From Oxalobacteraceae bacterium OTU3CINTB1 (GTDB lineage Bacteria > Pseudomonadota > Gammaproteobacteria > Burkholderiales > Burkholderiaceae_D), in the NCBI GenBank assembly GCA_024123955.1, contig CP099652.1, positions 5,952,001 through 6,016,000 on the forward strand: 64,000 bases of DNA, written 5' to 3'. Every line of letters starts with the position of its first letter. The stretch's first letter is position 1. The translations under genes were made by a program, and so were the position numbers. Shown in pieces: positions 26,734 to 35,114 of the stretch. The notes under the pieces are model-generated. The model had not been told where the DNA came from, searched no databases, and saw only the letters and a program-made list of their open reading frames with translations.

Positions 26734-27669
26734 TTAGCGGATCGCCACCGGATTGACGTTGACCTGCGTCGAGCCGACATACAGCGGCTGGCCCAGCACG
26801 AACATGAATTCCCAAGCCTGGTCGCGCACCAGGGCGCGGCTGTCGATCAGCTCCAGATTGTAGATGCCGCGCTTGGCCAGCATGAACTGGTTGACGGGGA
26901 ACTCTTCTCCGCTCTTGTTCGGATACACCTCCGACGCCCACGTATCGCCGCCGAAGGCGACGATGCCCTGGTCGGCCAGCCACTGCGCCGCCTTCATGCC
27001 GATGCCCGGTTCCGTTTCGAGGAACTGCTTGTTGTCCTTGCCGATCAGTTCCAGCCAGCCGGTGTTGAACAGCACGACATCGCCCTTGCGCAAGGTGATG
27101 CCCTGCCGCTTGAGCACCGCCTGCAGGTCGGCCACGGTGAACTCGGTGCCGCCGGGGACGATCTCCTTGCCGTAGTGCTTGGTCATGTCCAGCACCACGC
27201 CGCGCGTGACCATCGGTGGCACCTTCTCGACGCCGAGCTTCTTGACGCCTTCGACGGTGACGAAGTCCGCCGCGCGGTTCCCGTTGTAGTAGACGTTGTC
27301 GATGCCGATGTGGCCAATGCCGTTGAGCTGCGTGCCGACGCCGGTCCAGGCCACCGCCAGCTCGTCGTTGAAGGTGAACTTGTTCGGTCCCATCGTCAAG
27401 CCGGCCTGCTCGCCCGGCTGGATGTTGTAGAGCTTGAAGCTGCGGTGGCGGAAGGCCGGCAAGTCTTTGCTGACCGGTACCGCCAGCGGATAGGTCTTGC
27501 CGGTTTTGACCAGCGTCGCGGCCTGGCGCACCACTTCCGGCGTCAGCAGGTTGGCGGCGCCGATTTCGTCCTTGGGGCCGTAGGCGGAGGGATACCAGTC
27601 GGCTGCGGTAGCGGCGCTTGCCGCCAGCGTGACGGCGGCGGCGAGTGCGATGTGTTTGAGGTCATTCAT
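26734..27669 (-). CDS. Secreted cyclase-family protein (kynurenine-formamidase fold)
   Basis: 311 residues with a signal peptide ('IALAAAVTLAASAATAADWY'). The body fits the putative cyclase family ('GPKDEIGAANLLTPEVVRQA', 'ITLRKGDVVLFNTGWLEL'), which includes kynurenine formamidase and isatin hydrolase. The usual metal motif HxGTHxDxxxH appears here as 'GVGTQLNGIGH', so only the last histidine is kept. It may therefore not bind zinc or manganese in the usual way. The aldo-keto reductase gene lies 42 bases upstream on the same strand, so the two may be co-transcribed. It is exported by prediction. Confidence 0.82.
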   Translation of the reverse strand: MNDLKHIALAAAVTLAASAATAADWYPSAYGPKDEIGAANLLTPEVVRQAATLVKTGKTYPLAVPVSKDLPAFRHRSFKLYNIQPGEQAGLTMGPNKFTFNDELAVAWTGVGTQLNGIGHIGIDNVYYNGNRAADFVTVEGVKKLGVEKVPPMVTRGVVLDMTKHYGKEIVPGGTEFTVADLQAVLKRQGITLRKGDVVLFNTGWLELIGKDNKQFLETEPGIGMKAAQWLADQGIVAFGGDTWASEVYPNKSGEEFPVNQFMLAKRGIYNLELIDSRALVRDQAWEFMFVLGQPLYVGSTQVNVNPVAIR

Positions 27670-27711
27670 GGACGTTTCCTTTAAGAGGTGTTTGGAGCGA
27701 AACCGGTCGAC

Positions 27712-28515
27712 TTAGTCCCAGGCTGGCGCCAGGCCATCGGGGCTGACTTCACGGCCATTGCGTTCCAGTGCGGCGATGCGCGCCAGGTCGTCGTCGGTCA
27801 GGCGCAGATCGCGCGCCAGGAGATTGCTCGCCAGGTTCTCCCGCTTGGTCGACGACGGGATCACCGAATAGCCCTGGCCCAGCGCCCACGCCAGCGCGAC
27901 CTGCGCCGGCGTGGCGCCGTGACGTTGCGCGATGTCGTCGATGACAGGGTCTTTCAGCACCTTGCCGTAAGCGAGCGTCATGTACGAGGTGACGTGGATG
28001 CCCTGCTCCTGGAGGAAAGCGGTCAGCTGCCGGCTTTGCAGGTAGGGGCTCAACTCGATCTGGTTGGTGGCGATCGCCTCCTTTCCCACCGCCGCGATGG
28101 CCTCGCGGGTCAGCGCGATGTTGAAGTTGGAGATGCCGATTTGCCCCGTCAGACCTTGCGCCCTGGCCTCGGCCAGCGCTTGCATCGTTTCCGCCAGCGG
28201 CACGCCGTTGCCGGGCGCGGGCCAGTGGATCAAGGTCAGGTCGACATGGTCCGTGCGCAGCTTGGCGAGACTGTCCTTCAGGCTCGGAATCAGTTTGTCG
28301 GCTGCGTAGTTCGCGGTCCAGATCTTGGTGGTGACGAACAGCTGGTCGCGCGCGACGCCGGACTCCTCGATCGCTTGCCCGACATCGGCTTCGTTGCCGT
28401 AGATTTGCGCGGTGTCGATGGCGCGATACCCTACCTCAAGGGCGCTGCGCACCGAATCGACGGCAACCCGGCCCTGCAGGCGGAAAGTGCCGACGCCGAA
28501 AGATGGAATACTCAT
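27712..28515 (-). CDS. dkgB: Aldo/keto reductase DkgB (2,5-diketo-D-gluconate/methylglyoxal reductase)
   Basis: 267 residues, the full length of E. coli DkgB, which it follows closely: '[20 protein letters not shown]', '[20 protein letters not shown]' (catalytic Asp and Tyr), '[20 protein letters not shown]' (catalytic Lys), 'IHWPAPGNG' (His), and '[17 protein letters not shown]' for NADPH binding. Members reduce 2,5-diketogluconate, methylglyoxal and other small aldehydes. It is divergent from a LysR gene, the same arrangement as dkgB-yafC in E. coli. Confidence 0.93.
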   Translation of the reverse strand: MSIPSFGVGTFRLQGRVAVDSVRSALEVGYRAIDTAQIYGNEADVGQAIEESGVARDQLFVTTKIWTANYAADKLIPSLKDSLAKLRTDHVDLTLIHWPAPGNGVPLAETMQALAEARAQGLTGQIGISNFNIALTREAIAAVGKEAIATNQIELSPYLQSRQLTAFLQEQGIHVTSYMTLAYGKVLKDPVIDDIAQRHGATPAQVALAWALGQGYSVIPSSTKRENLASNLLARDLRLTDDDLARIAALERNGREVSPDGLAPAWD

Positions 28516-28616
28516 GTGGATCTCCTTGCGTGATAAATCGAAGACCCGAGTGTGCGCGCTTTATTCTCCTGAAAAAAGCCGCTAATCCGTGAAAGATATT
28601 TGATAATATGTAAAAT

Positions 28617-29513
28617 ATGAAAACGACACTCGATGAAATGCAGCTGTTCCTGGCCGTGGTGGACAATGGGTCGATCACGGCCGCCGCGGAGCAGTTGGGC
28701 CAGACCACCTCCGCCGCCAGCCGCACGCTCGGCAGGCTGGAGGAAAAGCTGCAAACCACCTTGCTGCGGCGGACCACGCGGCGCATGGAGCTGACCGAGG
28801 AGGGGTCGGCCTACCTGGACCGGGTGCGCGAGATCGTAGCATCGGTGGAGGCGACCGAGGAGCAGATGTCGGTGCGGCGCGATACGCCGGCCGGGCTGCT
28901 GCGCGTGGATGCGGCGTCGCCGTTCATGCTGCACGTGGTGGTGCCGCTGGTGCGCGGCTACCGCGAGCGCTATCCGCAGGTGGAATTGGAATTCAACAGC
29001 AACGAAGGCATCATCGATCTGCTGGAGCGGCGCACGGATGTCGCCATCCGCATCGGCGCGCTCAAGAACTCGACCTTGCATGCGACGCCGATCGGCAGCA
29101 GCAGGATACGGGTGCTGGCCACGCCGGACTATCTGGCGGCGCATGGCACGCCGAGGAAGGTGTCCGACTTGGCGCGCCATGCGCTGCTGGGGTTCAACCA
29201 GCCCGAGTCGCTGAACGACTGGCCGCTGCTGGACCACAACGGACAGCAGCTCCACATCGAGCCAACCATCCGCTCGTCGAGCGGCGAGACCTTGCGGCAG
29301 CTGGCGCTCGAGGGCGCGGGCATCGTCTGCCTGTCCGACTTCATGACGCGCGAGGACCGAAAAACCAAGCGGTTCAAGCAGGTGTTGGCGCAGCAGACCT
29401 TCGAGGTCCGCCAACCGATCAACGCGGTCTACTACCGCAATACCGCCCTGTCGTCGCGCATCAAGTCCTTCGTCGACTACCTGAAGCGCGCCTTGGGCGG
29501 CGGCTTCGAGTAG
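28617..29513 (+). CDS. LysR-family regulator divergent from dkgB (YafC-like)
   Basis: 298 residues. HTH 'EMQLFLAVVDNGSITAAAEQ' with 'TTSAASRTLGRLEEKLQTTL', effector domain 'GLLRVDAASPFMLHVVVPLV'. The two starts are about 100 bases apart across an AT-rich spacer (28516-28616), which would hold the shared operator. Position and family match YafC next to dkgB in enterobacteria, so control of the aldo/keto reductase is likely. It converges on the ene-reductase gene, with its stop one base from that gene's stop. Confidence 0.9.
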   Translation: MKTTLDEMQLFLAVVDNGSITAAAEQLGQTTSAASRTLGRLEEKLQTTLLRRTTRRMELTEEGSAYLDRVREIVASVEATEEQMSVRRDTPAGLLRVDAASPFMLHVVVPLVRGYRERYPQVELEFNSNEGIIDLLERRTDVAIRIGALKNSTLHATPIGSSRIRVLATPDYLAAHGTPRKVSDLARHALLGFNQPESLNDWPLLDHNGQQLHIEPTIRSSSGETLRQLALEGAGIVCLSDFMTREDRKTKRFKQVLAQQTFEVRQPINAVYYRNTALSSRIKSFVDYLKRALGGGFE

Positions 29514-29514
29514 A

Positions 29515-30615
29515 TCACTTCCCTGTAGCGAACAGGTTTTTGTACGCCGAGGGCTGCGAACGCCAATACTGCTTGGGCGCCTTGACCTGCGCGCCAAGCG
29601 TGGCGGCCGCGTGCCACGGCCAGCGCGGGTCGTAAAGGATGCCGCGCGCCAGCGCCACCAGATCGGCGCTGCCGTCGCGGATCGCCGTCTCGGCCTGTTC
29701 CGGCGTGGTGATCATGCCGACCCCGATGACCGGCACCTCGACGTGGCGCTTGATCTCCTGCGCGAACGGCAGCTGGTAGCCCGGCCCCACGTCGATTTTC
29801 TGCTGCGCCGACAAGCCGCCGCTGGACACGTGCACATAGGCGCTGCCGCGTGCCGCCAGCGCCTTGGAAAAGGCCACGCTTTGCTCGACATCCCATCCGC
29901 CCTCGACCCAGTCGGTGGCGGAGATGCGCACGCCGACCGGCTTATCGGCCGGGAAGGCGGCGCGCACGGCGTCGAACACCTCCAGCGGGAAGCGCATGCG
30001 GTTCTCCAGCGAGCCGCCGTATTGATCGGTGCGCTGATTCGACAGCGGCGACAGGAACTGGTGCAGCAGATAGCCGTGGGCGGCGTGCACCTCGACCATG
30101 TCCAGGCCCAGGCGGGCGGCGCGGCGCGCGGTCTGCGCGAACGCTTCGCGCACGCGCGCCAGGCCGGCGTCGTCCAGCGCCACGGGTGGACGGTCCGTGG
30201 CCGCGTACGGCACCGCGGACGGCGCCTCGGTGGTCCATCCGCCCGCGTCCGCCGTCACTTGCCCGCCGCCGTCCCACGGCGCGGCGCAGGACGCCTTGCG
30301 TCCGGCATGCCCGAGCTGCATGCCGACCGGCATGTCCGAGTGCCTGCGGACCGCCTGGAGAACGCGGGCCAGCGCCTGCTCGTTATCGTCGGAATACAAG
30401 CCCAGATCGGCCGGCGAAATGCGCGCCTCGGCCGAGACGGCGGTCGCTTCGAGGATCAGCAGGCCGGCGCCGGACAGCGCCAGATTGCCCAAATGAATCA
30501 GATGCCAGTCGGTGGCGCTGCCCTGCTCGGCCGAATACTGGCACATCGGCGCAATGACGATGCGGTTGGCCAGCTCCAGCGGCCCGATCTTGATAGGAGA
30601 AAAGAGTTTGCTCAC
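29515..30615 (-). CDS. YqjM/XenA-type NADH:flavin oxidoreductase (Old Yellow Enzyme, class II-like)
   Basis: 366 residues. 'SPIKIGPLELANRIVIAPMC' with Cys, 'QYSAEQGSATDWHLIHLGNL', the substrate pair in 'VEVHAAHGYLLHQF' (His-x-x-His, unlike the His-x-x-Asn of the NemA-like enzyme at 1631) and 'QYGGSLENRMRFPLEVFDAV' define the thermophilic-like/YqjM branch. The start is the GTG at 30615 with GAAGGG upstream; a longer frame to 30774 adds unrelated residues. It would reduce enones and xenobiotics with NADPH. A 30-base palindrome lies upstream at 30742-30771. Confidence 0.9.
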   Translation of the reverse strand: MSKLFSPIKIGPLELANRIVIAPMCQYSAEQGSATDWHLIHLGNLALSGAGLLILEATAVSAEARISPADLGLYSDDNEQALARVLQAVRRHSDMPVGMQLGHAGRKASCAAPWDGGGQVTADAGGWTTEAPSAVPYAATDRPPVALDDAGLARVREAFAQTARRAARLGLDMVEVHAAHGYLLHQFLSPLSNQRTDQYGGSLENRMRFPLEVFDAVRAAFPADKPVGVRISATDWVEGGWDVEQSVAFSKALAARGSAYVHVSSGGLSAQQKIDVGPGYQLPFAQEIKRHVEVPVIGVGMITTPEQAETAIRDGSADLVALARGILYDPRWPWHAAATLGAQVKAPKQYWRSQPSAYKNLFATGK

Positions 30616-30741
30616 GCCGTGCCCTTCGGTAGTGGAGAATCCCTCGATTATGTCATGACTGAAAATTTCATCTTCAACCGACCGAGCCGAACGACTTCCG
30701 GAACGCCGGCCTGAGAAGGGAAGCATCTTGTAGAATCGTGC

Positions 30742-30771
30742 AATCGGAAAGCGGGGCCCCACTCTCCGATT
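30742..30771. terminator. 30-base palindrome between the ene-reductase and PEP-CTERM genes
   Basis: AATCGGAAAG through CTCTCCGATT is nearly self-complementary around GGGGCCCC. It starts about 20 bases past the PEP-CTERM stop. On the plus strand it is followed by TGTTTT, on the minus strand by no T-run. It probably ends the PEP-CTERM transcript or serves as a binding site upstream of the ene-reductase gene. Confidence 0.5.
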
Positions 30772-30792
30772 CAATGTTTTAAACCCCGGCGT

Positions 30793-31560
30793 TTAAGCCG
30801 CTTTCGCCGACGAGGCCGCGCGCGACTTGCGGCGCTTCATCCAGCCGATCATGCCCAGCCCGCCGAGCATCATCGCGTAGGTCGATGGCTCCGGCACGGC
30901 GCTGACGGAGATGTTGTCGACCGCGACGTCATAATCCGTGAAACCGTACATATAGCCGGGAACGTAGGTGGTGAAGACCAGCTCGTCGACGCTGGACAGC
31001 ACGTCGGCGAAGCTGCGGCCCGGCGGCAGGCCGGGACCGGCGGCATCGTCGGAGGAGCCATAACCACCCCAGCCGGTCGGCAAAGCGGTCGATGTCGTAT
31101 CACCGATAGTTACAGACAGGTGCTGCCAGCCCTTGGTGTAGTCGATGGCGCCCAGGTCGTACCAAACGCTGGTGTAAGGCATGCCCTGCGGAGTGTTGCC
31201 GTAGTCGCGCAGTTCGACAACCATGTTGCGCGAGACTTCCTGTCCAAAGTAACGGATCGAGTTGGCGATGACGTCGAGGCCGATGGTGACGCTACCAAGT
31301 TTGCCGTAATCGCCCAGGTAGGACTGGTTGGTACTGTTACTGAAGCTGATACCGAAGTTTTCCATCACGGTGTGCAAGGCCGGCGCGCCATTCCCCAGGT
31401 TGGGGTTGATGCCGGAACCGCCGTTGCCGTCCATCGGCTGCATGCCTTCCCACCCTTGTGCCCCATTGGAGAAATCGACGAACGAGGAGCTTGGGGCGGC
31501 CATCGCCAGGCCGCCGACCAGCGACAACGTCAATGCCATCATTGCTTTATTCAAAGTCAT
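30793..31560 (-). CDS. PEP-CTERM sorting-domain protein
   Basis: 255 residues. An N-terminal signal peptide ends near AMAAPSS. A beta-rich exported domain follows, with no catalytic motif I recognise. The C-terminal tripartite signal is complete: 'AVPEPSTYAMMLGG', hydrophobic 'LGMIGW', and the basic tail 'MKRRKSRAASS'. PEP-CTERM proteins are processed by exosortase and usually linked to extracellular polysaccharide. No exosortase gene is in the window. AAGGAAG precedes the ATG. Confidence 0.9.
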   Translation of the reverse strand: MTLNKAMMALTLSLVGGLAMAAPSSSFVDFSNGAQGWEGMQPMDGNGGSGINPNLGNGAPALHTVMENFGISFSNSTNQSYLGDYGKLGSVTIGLDVIANSIRYFGQEVSRNMVVELRDYGNTPQGMPYTSVWYDLGAIDYTKGWQHLSVTIGDTTSTALPTGWGGYGSSDDAAGPGLPPGRSFADVLSSVDELVFTTYVPGYMYGFTDYDVAVDNISVSAVPEPSTYAMMLGGLGMIGWMKRRKSRAASSAKAA

Positions 31561-32076
31561 GAGTCTTCCTTTATCAGACAGTTAGAGAGATAGCGCTAAC
31601 ACCACACCCACTTTTCCGGTGACCGACGGTTGGCCGGACGCCGGGCTGGAAGCACGTCAGAATTAACGTTTTCTTAAGTGGGTGTGAGGTCGATTCTGTT
31701 GTTGGCGACCTCGACTGTCAAAGCTTGCACGAAACTATTTTGTAAGGGAAATGTAACCAAGTTTCTGTGAACATAAGTGACATTCCATAGAGAAACTGTA
31801 ACAAAAAGTTTCAATAAGCGGTTAAAAGTATCTACTTAGCTATGAGGAAATATTTGCCGCGGCGAGCAAATTTGTCCGATTGGAAAAACTGAAAATGACA
31901 CATTTTGTCGCTGACTGACTATCTTCAAGAATGTTTCTATTTCGCTACAATCTGGCTTAACGCTCTGCGCGGTGAATTTGGAGGATCAGGCAAGGTACAG
32001 AGACGATCCGATATGTTCGAGACGTGCCTGTTTCCGCATACTGACTCCATCGCATCTCAACCAAAAGGAGCAGAAA
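31561..32076. other. 515-base AT-rich intergenic region between divergent PEP-CTERM and SDR genes
   Basis: No convincing coding frame or RNA gene is visible. Base composition is clearly more AT-rich than the flanking genes. An 11-bp perfect inverted repeat CACACCCACTT (31603-31613) / AAGTGGGTGTG (31676-31686) lies 43-116 bases upstream of the PEP-CTERM start. The SDR has AAGGAG at 32065-32070. I looked for a sigma-54 -24/-12 element and did not find one with correct spacing. Confidence 0.6.
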
Positions 32077-32814
32077 ATGAATAACCCATCGAAAAAAGTC
32101 GTCCTCATCACCGGCGCCAGCAGCGGCATCGGCGAAGCGACCGCCAGGCATTTGGCGGCCCAGGGAATGCACGTGGTGCTGGGCGCGCGCCGCACCGATC
32201 GCCTGGAGGCATTGGCTGTCGAGATCGGCTCGGCGGGCGGCTTGGCCAGCGTGTGTGCGCTCGACGTGACCAATCAGGAAAGCATGCAGCGCTTTGTCGA
32301 CGCCGCCGTCGACCGCCACGGCCGTGTCGATGTGATCATTAACAACGCCGGCGTGATGCCGCTGTCGAAGCTGGAGGCGCTCAAGGTCGACGAATGGAAC
32401 CGCATGATCGACGTGAACATTCGCGGCGTGTTGCACGGCATCGCGGCCACCCTGCCGCTGATGCAGAAACAGCGCAGCGGCCAAATCATCAACCTGGCGT
32501 CGATCGGCGCCTACACGGTGAGCCCGACGGCGGCCGTCTACTGCGCCACCAAGTTCGCGGTGGCGGCGATTTCCGAGGGACTGCGGCAGGAGGTGGGCGG
32601 CGACATCCGCGTGACGGTGGTGTCGCCGGGCGTGGTGGAGTCCGAACTGGCCGAGTCGATCTCCGACGCCGGCGGGCGCGAGGAAATGCGCGCCTTCCGC
32701 CAGGTCTCGATCAAGCCGGAGGCGATCGCCCGCGCGATCCAGTTCGCCATCGACCAGCCGGCCGACGTCGACGTGAGCGAGATCATCGTGCGGCCGACGG
32801 CCAGCATGTTCTAA
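32077..32814 (+). CDS. Short-chain dehydrogenase/reductase (classical SDR)
   Basis: 245 residues. Cofactor motif 'TGASSGIGEATARHLAAQGM', NNAG near 90, catalytic 'INLASIGAYTVSPTAAVYCA' with Tyr-x-x-x-Lys. An Arg-Arg after the second strand ('GARRTDR') suggests NADPH. It matches the SDR at 888-1628 in length and in its C-terminal 'PADVDVSEIIVRPT', so the two are probably paralogues. The start at 32077 follows AAAGGAG. It converges on the frameshifted LysR gene. Confidence 0.9.
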   Translation: MNNPSKKVVLITGASSGIGEATARHLAAQGMHVVLGARRTDRLEALAVEIGSAGGLASVCALDVTNQESMQRFVDAAVDRHGRVDVIINNAGVMPLSKLEALKVDEWNRMIDVNIRGVLHGIAATLPLMQKQRSGQIINLASIGAYTVSPTAAVYCATKFAVAAISEGLRQEVGGDIRVTVVSPGVVESELAESISDAGGREEMRAFRQVSIKPEAIARAIQFAIDQPADVDVSEIIVRPTASMF

Positions 32815-32824
32815 AGCCGGGCTG

Positions 32825-33710
32825 CTAGATCTTCAGCTGGTTGACGAACCATCTGCCGGCGGGGCCGGGCGGGAACTCCTTCATGTGCAGCGCGTGCATG
32901 GAGAAACCCGCCCCGACGGCGGGCTGGCCCTCCAGGCGGATCTCGACCAGCTTGCCGTCGCGCAGCTCCTCCTCCACCATGTGCAGCGGCATATAGCCCC
33001 AGCCCAGTCCCGCCCGCAGGAAGGCGTGCTTGGCGCCCAGGTCGCCAAGGCGCCAGGTCTTGGACGACATCACTCCGAAGTTACGTCCCGCCGTCAGGCT
33101 GGAGCGGTCCGTCAGCACCAGTTGCACTTGTTCGGCGGCGACCGCGCGCGGTATCGGCCCCTTGGTGGCCGCCAGCGGATGGCCGGGTGCGACCACGCAG
33201 ACGGCCGCCACGCTGAGCAGGAATTCCGACGCGCAGCCATCCGGGATGTCCGGCAAGCTGCCGATGACCGCCACCCGGCAGTTGCCGTCCAGCAGAGGCT
33301 GCAGCACCGCGCCCAACGCTTCCACATACAGCCGCAGCGGCGTGCCGGGAAAGGCTTGATGAAACGCCTGCACGGCGGCCGTCAGCGTCTCGATCGGAAA
33401 CATCACATCCACCGCCACCACCAGTTCCGGCTCCAGCCCCTCGGCCAGGGTCCGCCCGCGCCTTGAAGGCGTCCATGCTGTCGACCGCCTGCCGCGCCTG
33501 CGACAGCAGCGCCCGGCCCGCCTCCGTCAATTGCGGATAGCGGCCGGTGCGCTCGAACAGCGGGAAGCCGACCTGCTGCTCCAGATTGGCAAGGGTGGTG
33601 CTGACCACCGACTGCGCCCGGCGCAGCTTGCGGCCGGCGGCCGAAAAACTCCCCTCCTCCGCTGCGGCGATAAAGGTCCGCAGCTGGTCCAGCGACATGG
33701 CGTCCAGCAT
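32825..33710 (-). pseudogene. LysR-family regulator disrupted by a one-base insertion
   Basis: The N-terminal HTH ('LRTFIAAAEEGSFSAAGRKL', 'RAQSVVSTTLANLEQQVG') reads from 33710 to about 33455. The effector domain ('VAVDVMFPIETLTAAVQAFH' to 'AGRWFVNQLKI') continues in another frame to 32825. Removing a single base near 33455-33460 restores 'FKARA' to 'TLAEGLEPELVVAVD' and a protein of 290-294 residues. Either the gene is recently inactivated or the base is an error. It is divergent from the pirin gene and would be its natural regulator. Confidence 0.78.
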
Positions 33711-33827
33711 GTATCTACTCCTTGGATACTACACATCTAATTATATAGGCTTCTCAGATGGATCGGCGATATCTATGATTCATCCCATGCACTGACATGT
33801 GCCGCAAACAAAACAAGGAGCCGTACC

Positions 33828-34652
33828 ATGAACCAGTCAACTCAACGCACTTTGATTCACCGCACCGCCGGCCGCAGCCGCGGCGGCATCACCCGCCTGG
33901 TGAGCCCTGGCGATGTCGGCCAGCTGATCAAGCCCTTCGTCTTCCTCGACCTGTTCCATATGGAAGCGACGAGCGGCCACATGATGGGCATGCACCCGCA
34001 TTCGGGCATCGCCACCGTCACGGTGGTCATGGACGGCGCCATCCAGTACCGCGAAACCACTGGCAGCGAAGGCCAGTTGACGGCCGGCGGTGTCGAATGG
34101 ATGAACGCCGGCGGCGGCGTCTGGCACGACGGCGGCCCGGTGGCCGGCGCCAGCGTGACCGGTTTCCAGCTGTGGCTCGCACTGCCGGCCGAAGATGAAA
34201 ACGGCCCGGCACACAGCCAGTACCTGGCGCCCGAGCAGGTGCAAAGCGTGGGGCCGGCGCGCGTGATCATCGGCAGCTATGGTGGCGCCGTCAGCGCCAT
34301 CCGGCCGCGCGCCTCGATCAATTATCTGCATGTGAAATTGGCCGATGGCGAGCGCTGGACCTACACGCCGCCCGCCGGCCATGACGTGGCCTGGGCATCG
34401 GTCGCCAGCGGCGCGCTGCGCACCGGCCGCACCACGATCGGCAAGGAGGTCGCGGTGTTCGCCGAAGGGAACGAGACGATTGATTTCGTCGCCGAAGGCG
34501 CCACCGAATTCGTCCTCGGTTCGGCCGTGAAGCACCCGTATGACCTGGTGACCGGTTACTACTCGGTGCACACCAGCGAGGCCGCTCTGGCCAAGGGCGA
34601 GAACGAAATTGAACGTATCGGCGCGCAGCTGCGCTCCGCGAAATTAATGTAA
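33828..34652 (+). CDS. Pirin-family protein
   Basis: 274 residues, bicupin. The N-terminal cupin has 'SPGDVGQLIKPFVFLDLFHM' and the metal-binding 'MHPHSGIATVTVVMDG' (His-x-His). In classical pirins a later H-x-E completes the iron site; here the segment is 'NAGGGVWHDGG', so the glutamate is missing while the histidine stays. Homologues include quercetinase YhhW and human PIR; activity here is uncertain. AAGGAG precedes the ATG. The DoxX gene follows by 42 bases on the same strand. Confidence 0.9.
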   Translation: MNQSTQRTLIHRTAGRSRGGITRLVSPGDVGQLIKPFVFLDLFHMEATSGHMMGMHPHSGIATVTVVMDGAIQYRETTGSEGQLTAGGVEWMNAGGGVWHDGGPVAGASVTGFQLWLALPAEDENGPAHSQYLAPEQVQSVGPARVIIGSYGGAVSAIRPRASINYLHVKLADGERWTYTPPAGHDVAWASVASGALRTGRTTIGKEVAVFAEGNETIDFVAEGATEFVLGSAVKHPYDLVTGYYSVHTSEAALAKGENEIERIGAQLRSAKLM

Positions 34653-34694
34653 GCCGTGCAGTAAAAACTTAATTAAACCTCGAAAGGAATTACC

Positions 34695-35114
34695 ATGAAC
34701 ACCATCAATCCAAACACCTCCGCCATTCCTGTCATCGGCCGCGTACTGCTGGCGGCGATCTTTATCCTGAGCGGCTTCGGCAAGCTGGCCGCGCCCGCCG
34801 CGACGATGGGTTACATCGCTTCGACCGGCCTCCCGTTCGCGCCGCTGGCACTGGCGATCGCCATCGGCGTTGAACTGGGCGGCGGCCTGCTGCTGGTCCT
34901 GGGTGTCAAGACGCGCCTTGTGGCGGCGGGGCTGGCGGTGTTCTCGATCGTCACCGGCCTGGCCTTCCACAACGCGGTGGGCGACCAGAATCAAATGATC
35001 CATCTGCTGAAAAACTTCGCGATGGCCGGTGGTTTGCTGCAAGTGGTGGCGTTCGGCGCCGGCGCGTATAGCTTCGATAACCGGTCGAAGGCGCTGGTCC
35101 CTGCGACCCGCTAA
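34695..35114 (+). CDS. DoxX-family integral membrane protein
   Basis: 139 residues with four predicted membrane segments ('IGRVLLAAIFILSGFGKLAA', 'LALAIAIGVELGGGLLLVLG', 'LVAAGLAVFSIVTGLAFHNA', 'KNFAMAGGLLQVVAFGAGAY'). This is the DoxX/YphA family found in respiratory or redox-stress contexts. It is paired with pirin in many proteobacteria, which suggests a joint role. The stop overlaps the stop of the convergent PEP-mutase-family gene by four bases. Confidence 0.9.
   Translation: MNTINPNTSAIPVIGRVLLAAIFILSGFGKLAAPAATMGYIASTGLPFAPLALAIAIGVELGGGLLLVLGVKTRLVAAGLAVFSIVTGLAFHNAVGDQNQMIHLLKNFAMAGGLLQVVAFGAGAYSFDNRSKALVPATR

Noticed and set aside
26636-26983. Minus-strand frame ending in a Lys/Asn-rich tail downstream of the cyclase gene
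   Set aside because: Its first part is a shadow of the cyclase gene end and its tail merely reflects the AT-rich spacer.
31561-32076. Possible sigma-54 promoter near TGTCAAAGCTTGC
   Set aside because: The spacing between the GG-like and GC-like elements is two bases short, and GG is not present at -24.
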